Below are positions 10,524 to 19,600 of a stretch of DNA of 64,000 nucleotides, piece after piece. Source of the DNA: Colocasia esculenta (taxonomy: Eukaryota > Streptophyta > Magnoliopsida > Alismatales > Araceae); NCBI GenBank assembly GCA_014218235.1, contig CM024759.1, forward strand, positions 6,464,712 to 6,528,711, read 5' to 3'. The notes beneath the pieces are model-generated. The model was not told the origin of the DNA, ran no database searches, and saw only the letters and a list, made by a program, of their open reading frames with translations. Positions within the stretch are counted from its first letter, which is position 1, and every line of letters starts with the position of its first letter. A program made the position numbers and the translations under genes.

Positions 10524-11526
10524 ATCATGACCAAACCTTGTTTCTAGCCTTGTTTTGACCCCGTTCTTTCATGAAAATCATACTCTTTTGTTCTACTTGT
10601 TAGTATACCTTTAGATTATGTATTTTACTACCAAAACAACCATTTAAACCAGTCAAGTTAACCTTCTTGTCACTTTGAGTTATTTCTACAAGTTCCGAAC
10701 AAAATTGTCCTCGTGAAATTGTTAATTTCTGAAATCAGTGACGGAATCAAGTCCTTTGATTCTCTTGTGCAAACCTTGAGTGACTTTGAGTAAAACCTTT
10801 GTACTTCCTTGATTCATTACAAAGGTAAGAGTATGGTGATGACAAATTGTGAGTCTTGGACTCAATCTAAGAGTTTATGCTTGGCAAATAAGGGCTAGTC
10901 TAGTCCTGGGAGGAGCACCCAAATTCGTTTAAGTGGCCGCGCGGAACGATAAAGGATTAGTGGATGTTTGGCATAGCATCATTAAGTGTTTGATTGGTCA
11001 TCATTTCATGTTATTGTGTGTTCATATGAGTTTAATACAATTCGTGAATGTTACTATGAATCCTTGAATCTTGAGTTCATTGTTCCATAACTTTGCTATC
11101 TAGTGTCAGATAGCAATCTCAGTTTAGTTTGCAAAAGCATGATTACATGTATAACTTCTTGTCACTTACCTTGTATCTTGATCTCCTTGATTATAGACTT
11201 GAATCCTACTGAGCTAGTTAGCTCACAGAATTCTATTTTTCAGGTAATCCAGATGGAACGAATGTTTAAGGGGAATAGTGTGCTGAGTGAACTACCAACC
11301 TACAAGGAGCTAATTACGATGGTTTTCTATAGTGTTTAGCATAGTAAATGTGATGTAATAAGTTTCTGTTGACTTGTTCCTCATGAGATCTAAATGAGGA
11401 AACTTTTGTAATAAGACACTTATGAGGTTATCTTTTATGAATGGATATCGTGTCTTTTCCGTGTATGTATGTTATATTCTGTCACTTCCGATAAATAGTT
11501 TAATTTATTAGGACGTGACAGATTAA

Positions 11527-11540
11527 TTGGTATCAGAGCC
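11527..11540 (+). promoter_or_regulatory. Primer binding site of element B
   Basis: TTGGTATCAGAGCC lies six bases after the LTR end and matches the initiator tRNA-Met complement. Confidence 0.88.
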
Positions 11541-11567
11541 TTAGTTCGATAAACCTAGGGAAAATCA

Positions 11568-12291
11568 GTGAGATGGGGTAGAAACATGGGATTAGTTAGC
11601 ATGATTTTGTTAATCATGTAAATGCTTAACCTATTAATTATTTCAGAATGGACATGAGTGCTCAGCAAAGGTTGATAGCAGCCTTGGAGATGCTCCGTCA
11701 GGATATAGAGCTACATGCTCAAACCCAACGTGAAGCCCATGTCCAGATCAAGGAAGAGGTGCTTAACTTGACCGCGGGTGCATTTCTTGCTGGAAATCCT
11801 AGTGCCGCACTAGATGTAATGACCCAAGTCATGTATAGGTTGGACAGTCTCCAGCTGGGGCAAGACATGTTGCTCCACCAGTTTGAGGGATATTGGGAAG
11901 CCATGACGGATGCGGCAAGGGAGCTATACCACGGAGCTGATGAAGTTCAGCAGCCGCAACCTGCTGAAGTTGTCATAGATTTGACCCGAAACTAGGAGAA
12001 GACTTAAACCACTCATCTTTTGTAACCTCTCTTTTTGTATAAATGATGGTTGTATGTACATAACTCCCAAGTGTATGGGGAGTGAGAGGCTTAAGGAGTA
12101 TGTTTTTGTAATGTGGAAAGGTGGGAAGTAGAAGACGGTATTAGTTTTAGTTGCTAATCATGAATGTACATTTTGATGTAAATATCGATCAATGAATGAA
12201 GTGGTGCATTCTATGGATTTGCAACATGTTTATGTGATGAATGCTAGTGGATGGATTGTGAAATTAATGTATGTTCTATTGGATGTTTCAG
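11568..12291 (+). other. Putative intron of B enclosing ORF0
   Basis: A donor-like GTGAGAT begins at 11568 between the primer site and ORF0. An acceptor-like TTCTATTGGATGTTTCAG ends at 12291, 19 nt before the gag ATG. Removing this 724-nt stretch would join the leader directly to gag and drop ORF0. Gypsy F has the same arrangement with a 764-nt interval (36985 to 36222, minus strand). Splicing is an inference from two site matches and conserved layout. The base before the donor is A rather than the preferred G. Confidence 0.45.
11648..11995 (+). CDS. ORF0: conserved small protein upstream of gag in element B
   Basis: This is a 115-residue frame with its own ATG, starting about 128 nt after the LTR. 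The predicted protein is mostly helical-looking: MLRQDIELHAQTQ near residues 15-27, IKEEVLNLT near 34-42, AFLAGNP near 45-51, and LLHQFEGYWEAM near 75-86. It has no membrane segment, zinc motif or catalytic signature that I recognise. The minus-strand ORF at 36490-36825 aligns without gaps over the first 94 residues with about 55 identities by hand count. That is far more conservation than in the surrounding non-coding DNA, so it is probably a real protein under constraint. Its function is unknown. Location before gag suggests an accessory protein made from unspliced RNA, but that is inference. Confidence 0.75.
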   Translation: MDMSAQQRLIAALEMLRQDIELHAQTQREAHVQIKEEVLNLTAGAFLAGNPSAALDVMTQVMYRLDSLQLGQDMLLHQFEGYWEAMTDAARELYHGADEVQQPQPAEVVIDLTRN

Positions 12292-12310
12292 ATTTTTATC
12301 AAATCTTGTC

Positions 12311-15300
12311 ATGGATGGTGGGGATGCCAACTGGAAAAGAATGGAGAATTCAATGCATGATTTGACGCGAGTAATGAGAAATGTAGCTAAGAGTAATAGT
12401 CATAATGGAGCAAGTCTCTTTAAGGATTTTCGAAGTTTGGATCCTCCAAGATTTGCAGGAAGTACCGACCCAGATGAGGCGGAGAATTGGCTGAAGGGTA
12501 TGGAAAGAATCTTTAATGTAATTCGATGTACTGAAGAAGAGAAGATACGTTTAGCAACATTTCAGTTAGATCGTGACGCACGAGCATGGTGGGAAACTGT
12601 GGAGTCTACTTTGGAAGATCCAAAGCAAGTTGATTGGGAAGAATTTGTTGAGTTGTTTAATGATCAATATTTTTCTGAGGTAGTTCAAGAAAGGAAAGCT
12701 AATGAGTTTGCTAATTTAAAACAACTCAGAATGTCTGTATCGGAATATGAAGCTCAGTTTGCCCGATTGTCAAAGTATGCCCCTCATTTGATATCGACAG
12801 AAAAATTGAAAGCCAGAAGGTTTATGAATGGATTGCGTCCTGTTTTCATTATGCAGCTAACTCCTCATTTGATTACCTCATATTCAGAAATGGTTAAAAG
12901 GGCCTTAGCACTAGAAGCTGCTAATGATACTGTGGATAAGATCAGGGGAAAGTCTGGGGAAGGATCCTCGGACCGTAAGAGGAAGTTCGAGGCGGGGAAT
13001 GCCCCAAAAGTTCAGCAAGCAAATAAGAAGGCAGGGAAGGCTCCGGTTGCAAACAAAGATATATGTAAGCATTGTCACCGTAGTGGTCATAAGACTGAAA
13101 ACTGTTGGCGTAGATTGGGTGCATGTCTGAAATGTGGAAGCACTCAACATCGAATTCTGGATTGTCCTATGATTAAAAATGCGCCAACAAATTCAAATGT
13201 TCGAGCAAAGCAGGGCAGACTACAAGCTGTGCAGGAAGTGGAATCAGAATATCCACCAGAAGGCGGACTGATAGAAGGTACATTACTAGTAAACTCAAGA
13301 CCCGCATATGTATTATTTGATTCAGGAGCAACACATTCTTTTATCAGTTATGAGTTTGCTAAGTCTTTGGAAGTGCAATCAGTTCCACTTCTCACGCAAC
13401 TTGAGGTTGCAACACCTTTAAGTGAGGGTAAGAAACTTAAGGAATATTACCCTAATAGTCAAATCTTAGTCAAGGACCATAATTTGCCTGGTGATCTAAT
13501 ATGTCTTGAAATGTGGGATTATGATGTGATCCTTGGGATTGATTGGCTATCTAAGTATCATGCAAATTTGGATTGTCAACTAAAGCAAGTAACCTTTCTA
13601 GGAAAGGAAATTACTCCCATAACTTTTGATGAACCTCGCACAAAGAAAATACCTATAATCTCAGCGGTGAAAGCATGTAAATTGGTACAAAAAGGTTGTC
13701 AAGGATATTTAGTTTCTGTAACCGTGATAAATCAGAATATCTCAGGATTGGAAAGTATTCCAGTGGTAAAGGAATTTTCTGATGTATTTCCCGAAGAACT
13801 TGTTGGTTTACCACCTAGCAGAGAAGTAAATTTCTCAATTGAATTGGTACCGGGAGCTACACCAATTTCGAGAACACCATACAGAATGTCCATGGAAGAG
13901 TTGAAAGAGTTAAAGAGGCAGTTATTAGAATTGATAGAAAAAGGGTTTATTCGACCAAGTACTTCACCTTGGGGTGCTCCAGTATTATTTGTGAAGAAGA
14001 AGGATGGATCTATGAGATTATGCATAGATTACCGACAGTTGAATCAATTGACTATAAAGAACAAGTATCCACTTCCAAGAATTGATGATCTATTCGATCA
14101 ACTGTCTGGAGCACATTATTTCTCCAAGATTGATTTAAGATCTGGATACCACCAACTAAGAATTCAGGAGCAGGATATCCATAAAACGGCTTTTAGAACA
14201 CGGTATGGACACTACGAATTTGTAGTAATGCCATTCGGATTGACAAATGCACCTGCTGCATTTATGCGCCTGATGAATGATGTGTTCAGATCTTATTTAG
14301 ATCAATTTGTGGTTGTATTTATAGATGATATATTGATCTACTCTAAGAGTATAGAAGAGCATGAAGAACATTTGCGAATTACTTTACAATTATTACGGGA
14401 TCACAAATTATATGCGAAGTTCAGTAAATGTGAGTTTTGGTTGAAACAAGTAATGTTCCTAGGGCATATCATTTCTAAAGAAGGATTATCGGTGGACTCA
14501 TCAAAAGTAGAAACTATACAGAAATGGGAACAACCTAAGAATCTTACGGAAGTACGAAGCTTTTTAGGCATGGCCAGTTACTACCGGCGATTTGTCAAGG
14601 ATTTTTCTAGAATTGCTTCACCACTTACACAGCTAACTAGAAAAGGAACTGCATTTATATGGAATGAAAGTTGTGAACAAGCCTTTCAACTGTTAAAGGA
14701 ATGTTTATCCACCGCACCAATTTTAGCCTTGCCAGTAGAAGGAAAAATATTTGAAGTCTACACTGATGCCTCGGGTATTGGACTGGGATGTGTATTGATG
14801 CAGGAAGGAAGGGTTATTGCTTATGCCTCTAGGCAATTGAAAACTCATGAGAAGAATTACCCAGTACATGATTTGGAATTAGCCGCAGTAGTTTTTGCTC
14901 TTAAACTCTGGAGACACTATTTGTATGACAACCAATTTATAGTGTACTCCGATCACAAGAGTCTCAAATATTTGTTCTCTCAGAAAGAATTGAATATGAG
15001 ACAAAGAAGATGGATGGAGTATATCAAAGATTATGACTTCAAAATAGAGTATCATCCAGGGAAAGGTAACACTGTGGCCGATGCACTCAGTAGAAATCCT
15101 GTAACCAAGGTATGTCAATTGCAAGTAAAGGAATGGAAGTTGTTAGAAGAGTTTTCTACATTGAGCTTAAAGACTAAACTGCAAGAAACAAGAGTTGTAA
15201 TTGATAACATGATGGTGCAATCAGATTTGCTAAAGCAAATTAGAGAACAACAGAACAATGATCCTATGTTGACAGAAACTAGAGAAAAATTGGCTTTCAG

Positions 15301-16651
15301 ATCTGATTTTAATGAAGATGAGCATGGAAATCTTCGGTTTCGAAACAGATTATGTGTACCAGATAATTCTGAAATCAAGAAGCAAATCTTGGAAGAAGCT
15401 CATCGATCACATTATACGATTCACCCAGGAGTTGTCAAGATGTATCAAGATCTGAAAAAGCATTTTTGGTGGTGTAACATGAAAAAGGATATTGTGGATT
15501 TTGTAGCAAGATGTTTAACCTGTCAGAAGGTTAAAGCCGAACACCAGAAACCGGCAGGAAAGTTGAAACCACTTGAAATACCGGAATGGAAATGGGATAG
15601 CATTGGTATGGATTTCATTGTCGGACTACCCAAGACACGAAGTGGATTCGATGCAATATGGGTAATTATTGATCGCCTTACTAAATCAGCCCATTTCTTG
15701 GCAATCAAAACAAGATGGTCCGTCAATATTCTAGCAGCCTTATACATGAAAGAAATTGTCCGATTGCATGGGATTCCAAAAGACATAATTTCTGACAGAG
15801 ATGCAAGATTTACTTCACATTTTTGGAGAGAATTACAAGATGCATTGGGGACTAAATTAAAGTTTAGTACTGCTTTTCATCCTCAAACCGACGGACAGAC
15901 AGAACGAGTAAATCAGATCATTGAAGATATGTGTCGTGCCTGCATATTGGAGTTTGGAAACGACTGGAATACTCATTTAGCAATAATGGAGTTTGCCTAC
16001 AATAATAGCTACCAGTCAACTATTCAAATGGCACCATTTGAAGCCTTGTATGGCAGGCAATGTAGATCACCATTGTGTTGGGTGGAACTGAAGGAATCAC
16101 ATATTCTTGGACCCGAAATGATTCAAGAAACAACAGAAATTATTAAGTTGGTACGAGATCGGATGAAAGCTGCTCAAGATCGCCAGAAAAGCTATGCTGA
16201 TCAAAGAAGAAGAGAACTAGAATTCCAAGCAGGAGAACATGTGTTTCTTAAAGTATCACCCCGGAGAGGAATCAAAAGATTTGGTATTAAGGGAAAATTA
16301 AGTCCAAGATATATTGGACCGTTTGAAATACTGAAAAGAGTTGGGGAAATGACGTACCAACTGGCACTTCCACCGCAATTATCTAACGTACATGATGTTT
16401 TTCATGTGTCAATGTTGAGGAAATATGTGTATGATCCGGAACATATTATTGAATACCAAAATCTGGGGATACAAGAAAATCTGGCATATGAGGAAAGACC
16501 GGTGCAGATCCTTGATCGAAAAATCAAACAACTTCGAAGCAAGGAAGTTCCCTTATTAAAGATCCAATGGAGCAGGCGAGGACAAGAGGAGGCCACATGG
16601 GAACTAGAAGATACCATCAAGACAAAATATCCAGAATTATTTTCAGGTTAG
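12311..16651 (+). CDS. gag-pol: Intact gag-pol polyprotein of gypsy element B
   Basis: The frame encodes 1446 residues from the ATG at 12311. That start is chosen over 12251 because it follows the acceptor-like site and matches the gag start of F (both have W(K/R)RMEN). Domains in order: retrotransposon gag with RAWWETVE near residue 77; CCHC knuckle CKHCHRSGHKTENC (about 252-265) and a second CLKCGSTQHRILDC (about 271-284); protease FDSGATHSF near 336; reverse transcriptase with FIDDILIYS near 670; RNase H with YTDASG near 817. Integrase follows with an HHCC zinc region (about 1031-1075) and core blocks GMDFIVGLP (about 1099) and SDRDARF (about 1161). GPFEIL and HDVFHVSML then lead to a C-terminal chromodomain-like segment (about 1395-1445, ending EEATWELEDTIKTKYPELF). 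This is the full set for self-copying and targeted integration. No stop or shift is seen, in contrast to the decayed neighbours. Confidence 0.96.
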   Translation: MDGGDANWKRMENSMHDLTRVMRNVAKSNSHNGASLFKDFRSLDPPRFAGSTDPDEAENWLKGMERIFNVIRCTEEEKIRLATFQLDRDARAWWETVESTLEDPKQVDWEEFVELFNDQYFSEVVQERKANEFANLKQLRMSVSEYEAQFARLSKYAPHLISTEKLKARRFMNGLRPVFIMQLTPHLITSYSEMVKRALALEAANDTVDKIRGKSGEGSSDRKRKFEAGNAPKVQQANKKAGKAPVANKDICKHCHRSGHKTENCWRRLGACLKCGSTQHRILDCPMIKNAPTNSNVRAKQGRLQAVQEVESEYPPEGGLIEGTLLVNSRPAYVLFDSGATHSFISYEFAKSLEVQSVPLLTQLEVATPLSEGKKLKEYYPNSQILVKDHNLPGDLICLEMWDYDVILGIDWLSKYHANLDCQLKQVTFLGKEITPITFDEPRTKKIPIISAVKACKLVQKGCQGYLVSVTVINQNISGLESIPVVKEFSDVFPEELVGLPPSREVNFSIELVPGATPISRTPYRMSMEELKELKRQLLELIEKGFIRPSTSPWGAPVLFVKKKDGSMRLCIDYRQLNQLTIKNKYPLPRIDDLFDQLSGAHYFSKIDLRSGYHQLRIQEQDIHKTAFRTRYGHYEFVVMPFGLTNAPAAFMRLMNDVFRSYLDQFVVVFIDDILIYSKSIEEHEEHLRITLQLLRDHKLYAKFSKCEFWLKQVMFLGHIISKEGLSVDSSKVETIQKWEQPKNLTEVRSFLGMASYYRRFVKDFSRIASPLTQLTRKGTAFIWNESCEQAFQLLKECLSTAPILALPVEGKIFEVYTDASGIGLGCVLMQEGRVIAYASRQLKTHEKNYPVHDLELAAVVFALKLWRHYLYDNQFIVYSDHKSLKYLFSQKELNMRQRRWMEYIKDYDFKIEYHPGKGNTVADALSRNPVTKVCQLQVKEWKLLEEFSTLSLKTKLQETRVVIDNMMVQSDLLKQIREQQNNDPMLTETREKLAFRSDFNEDEHGNLRFRNRLCVPDNSEIKKQILEEAHRSHYTIHPGVVKMYQDLKKHFWWCNMKKDIVDFVARCLTCQKVKAEHQKPAGKLKPLEIPEWKWDSIGMDFIVGLPKTRSGFDAIWVIIDRLTKSAHFLAIKTRWSVNILAALYMKEIVRLHGIPKDIISDRDARFTSHFWRELQDALGTKLKFSTAFHPQTDGQTERVNQIIEDMCRACILEFGNDWNTHLAIMEFAYNNSYQSTIQMAPFEALYGRQCRSPLCWVELKESHILGPEMIQETTEIIKLVRDRMKAAQDRQKSYADQRRRELEFQAGEHVFLKVSPRRGIKRFGIKGKLSPRYIGPFEILKRVGEMTYQLALPPQLSNVHDVFHVSMLRKYVYDPEHIIEYQNLGIQENLAYEERPVQILDRKIKQLRSKEVPLLKIQWSRRGQEEATWELEDTIKTKYPELFSG

Positions 16652-16697
16652 TATAACTGCCTTTATGTTATTAAATTTGGAGGACCAAATTTTTTTT

Positions 16698-16711
16698 TAG
16701 TAGGGGAGGGT
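16698..16711 (+). promoter_or_regulatory. Polypurine tract of element B
   Basis: A purine-rich 'tagtaggggaggg' run lies directly before the 3' LTR start at 16712. It is the usual plus-strand primer position. Confidence 0.85.
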
Positions 16712-19373
16712 TGTAACGCCCCAGAAAATTTAATTAATGAGAAAATAGAAGTAATTGAGTTAAAATACCTTAGGGTTATTATTAAAATGTGATAATTAGA
16801 TGATAGACATAGTTAGGGGTAATGAATATTATCCCAGTGTCGCACCTCGAAATGCGTGCCTCCACAGGGTGAAACCGGAAAACGACGTCGAAATAAAAAT
16901 CTGAGAACATCATAATTTCTAGAAAAATGTGGAGAAATTTAATATGTAATCATATGAATTTTTCGATGTACGGATTTCAAGGTATAGTCGACACGACCAT
17001 TTTTCGGGTGATTTTTCACCTATTGCAAAATAAAATCTAAAAATTTATTAAAAATCATCACAATTAGTAAAACCATCATATTAATGTATGGTTAAAATTT
17101 CATGATTAATGGATATCATTTGAGTATGTTTACATCAACCTTAGTGGACCAGCTGAATTACTTAGGATTTACGGAATGGCTTTTCTGGGTTAATTGTATA
17201 GGGGGTACGTGGAGGCTTTAGATGAAGACAAAACTTGAGGAAACATGGTAACACCTCAGTTACCATGTGTAACTCTCTCATCTTGCATGGGCTAGGTGTC
17301 CAAGTGGGGTAAAAAGGATTCTTACCTTAACACCTACCCCCCCTACGTGTTCATGTGCATGTAACCTTTTGGTTCTATAAAAGCCCTCCATCACCATCGT
17401 ACACACCTCTTTTCTCTCTTCTAACTGGTGTGTGTGTGCTACTTCAGAAGTTTCTCCACTTCCACTGCCATTCTAGTGAATTGAGCTATCAATTCTCTTT
17501 GAGGAAGCTTCAACGGTTGTTCTGGTTCATCTCCTTGGGGTGAATTGCTGTGGAACTTCTTCTTCGTGCAAGTGTGCTTTGCTTCCTTATATTTCTGTGG
17601 ATTTCTGAAGCCAAGGATCTCATTCTCACTTCAACAAGGTAGGATTCTCCTCTTGATCTTTCCAATTTCTTCTACCACCTCCCTTGGATTCTCTGGGTAG
17701 TGGCATGAAGAAATCTAAGTCCAATGTGAAAATCCAGACATTTGTGAAATCTGGAAACTTGATATTGATCCTATTGTTACCAAGGTTTAGAAATCATGTT
17801 CATGATAGGAAATCAACATGTCATCATGTTTTAGCTGATCCACAAGTCATAAGTATCTACATCTTGTTATCTTCAAACCATTCAACACAAATTAGAGTGT
17901 TGCTTCTATTGTGTAGATTAGATAGAACCTCAATGATTTTCTACTTTTAGCTAACTTAATGTGTTGAGGTATGAAAAGACTCATTAGTTGGTTCAATTCA
18001 TATAAGACTCACATAGATAGATGAGGAGAAAAGAGTTCTAAGAAGTAGTACTCCCAATTATCCTCTTTGAGTTCACTTTTAGCTAGAACACCCTTGTAAA
18101 TTAAGTCCCATGATCTTCAGTTTTCAGATCATGTTTTCATGAGTTCTATATCTGAAATCACACTTGTTTAGAGTCTTATTCATGTTAGGATCATTAGAGT
18201 AACTTTATAGAACCTTTGGAGGTCAAACGGAATAGCTTTCAGACCATTTACATAGCCTCTGTCGACAGACGAAGGTCTGCCTGTCGACAGGAACCCCTGG
18301 CCAGAACCCAGAACTTTCAGCCTGAGTGCATCTGTCGACAGATCCATGCTGGCTGTCGACAGATACACACAGAGCTGAAAACCCAGCTCTGGCAGTGCAG
18401 CCCCTGTCGACAGCAGACCAAGGCCTGTCGACAGATCATGACCAAACCTTGTTTCTAGCCTTGTTTTGACCCCGTTCTTTCATGAAAATCATACTCTTTT
18501 GTTCTACTTGTTAGTATACCTTTAGATTATGTATTTTACTACCAAAACAACCATTTAAACCAGTCAAGTTAACCTTCTTGTCACTTTGAGTTATTTCTAC
18601 AAGTTCCGAACAAAATTGTCCTCGTGAAATTGTTAATTTCTGAAATCAGTGACGGAATCAAGTCCTTTGATTCTCTTGTGCAAACCTTGAGTGACTTTGA
18701 GTAAAACCTTTGTACTTCCTTGATTCATTACAAAGGTAAGAGTATGGTGATGACAAATTGTGAGTCTTGGACTCAATCTAAGAGTTTATGCTTGGCAAAT
18801 AAGGGCTAGTCTAGTCCTGGGAGGAGCACCCAAATTCGTTTAAGTGGCCGCGCGGAACGATAAAGGATTAGTGGATGTTTGGCATAGCATCATTAAGTGT
18901 TTGATTGGTCATCATTTCATGTTATTGTGTGTTCATATGAGTTTAATACAATTCGTGAATGTTACTATGAATCCTTGAATCTTGAGTTCATTGTTCCATA
19001 ACTTTGCTATCTAGTGTCAGATAGCAATCTCAGTTTAGTTTGCAAAAGCATGATTACATGTATAACTTCTTGTCACTTACCTTGTATCTTGATCTCCTTG
19101 ATTATAGACTTGAATCCTACTGAGCTAGTTAGCTCACAGAATTCTATTTTTCAGGTAATCCAGATGGAACGAATGTTTAAGGGGAATAGTGTGCTGAGTG
19201 AACTACCAACCTACAAGGAGCTAATTACGATGGTTTTCTATAGTGTTTAGCATAGTAAATGTGATGTAATAAGTTTCTGTTGACTTGTTCCTCATGAGAT
19301 CTAAATGAGGAAACTTTTGTAATAAGACACTTATGAGGTTATCTTTTATGAATGTGATATCTGTGACGTGACA
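16712..19373 (+). repeat. 3' LTR of element B, with a short terminal rearrangement
   Basis: It matches the 5' LTR at offset 7911 until about 19354. The 5' LTR then has 'ggatatcgtgtc...' and 60-odd further bases, while the 3' LTR has only 'tgatatctgt' before the shared end GACGTGACA. The target duplication follows at once. The last part therefore carries a roughly 58-bp deletion with a few new bases. Six CTGTCGACAG motifs lie at 18259-18434. Confidence 0.94.
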
Positions 19374-19378
19374 TTTTC

Positions 19379-19600
19379 CACCTCCCAGCAGCAGCCGCCG
19401 CCGCCGATTTCTCCTCTTCCTCTTCTCTCTTTCCCGCGCAAGGAGGGATCTTGTCTGGTTTGGGGCCGACCCCAACCTCTTCCTCCCTTGTTTCCTTCTC
19501 CTCTTCTCCTCTCTCATTTCTAAATCCTCTGTTTTCTTCCTTCAAGCCGCCGCAGCCTCTCTCTCTCTCTCTCTTGCGGCTGCACTCTTCTCCTCTTGAG
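19379..19600 (+). promoter_or_regulatory. Leader of the extra ORF of A, separated from its upstream region by B
   Basis: The stretch contains GCC repeats ('gcagcagccgccgccgccg'), then strongly pyrimidine-biased DNA with a (CT)n run at about 19558-19573, up to the ATG at 19601. Before B inserted, this would have lain immediately downstream of the TATA-like box near 8763. It has the look of a plant 5' UTR. The upstream frame from 19451 is in phase but low-complexity and is judged untranslated. Confidence 0.45.

Larger units (their letters stand above)
8801..11520 (+). repeat. 5' LTR of element B
   Basis: The LTR is 2720 bp, TG...CA. It carries a TATA box near 9465, six CTGTCGACAG palindromes (10348-10523), and a conserved 'gtcctgggaggagcaccc' block (10903-10920) shared with the C and D LTRs. 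Short frames inside it (for example 9444-9632 and 10305-10547) recur identically in the 3' LTR and show no protein-family signal, so they are not called as genes. Confidence 0.95.
8801..19373 (+). mobile_element. Gypsy element B (Tekay/Del-like chromovirus), complete and very young
   Basis: The element is bounded by a TTTTC target duplication (8796-8800 and 19374-19378). Its LTRs begin TGTAACGCCCC and end GACGTGACA. The 5' LTR is 8801-11520 (2720 bp) and the 3' LTR is 16712-19373 (2662 bp). I saw no difference in the stretches I compared, at a constant offset of 7911, up to about 19354. Only the last part differs, where the 3' LTR lacks about 58 bp. The single gag-pol frame is intact and includes a C-terminal chromodomain-like segment, which places it with chromoviruses. 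It also has a primer site, a polypurine tract and an extra small ORF. B is therefore a strong candidate for a recently active element. Confidence 0.95.

Noticed and set aside
9444..10547. Small ORFs in the B LTRs (62, 80 and 88 residues) repeated at 17355-18458
   Set aside because: Their identity in both LTRs follows from LTR duplication. There is no protein-family signal, and one only translates the CTGTCGACAG repeats.
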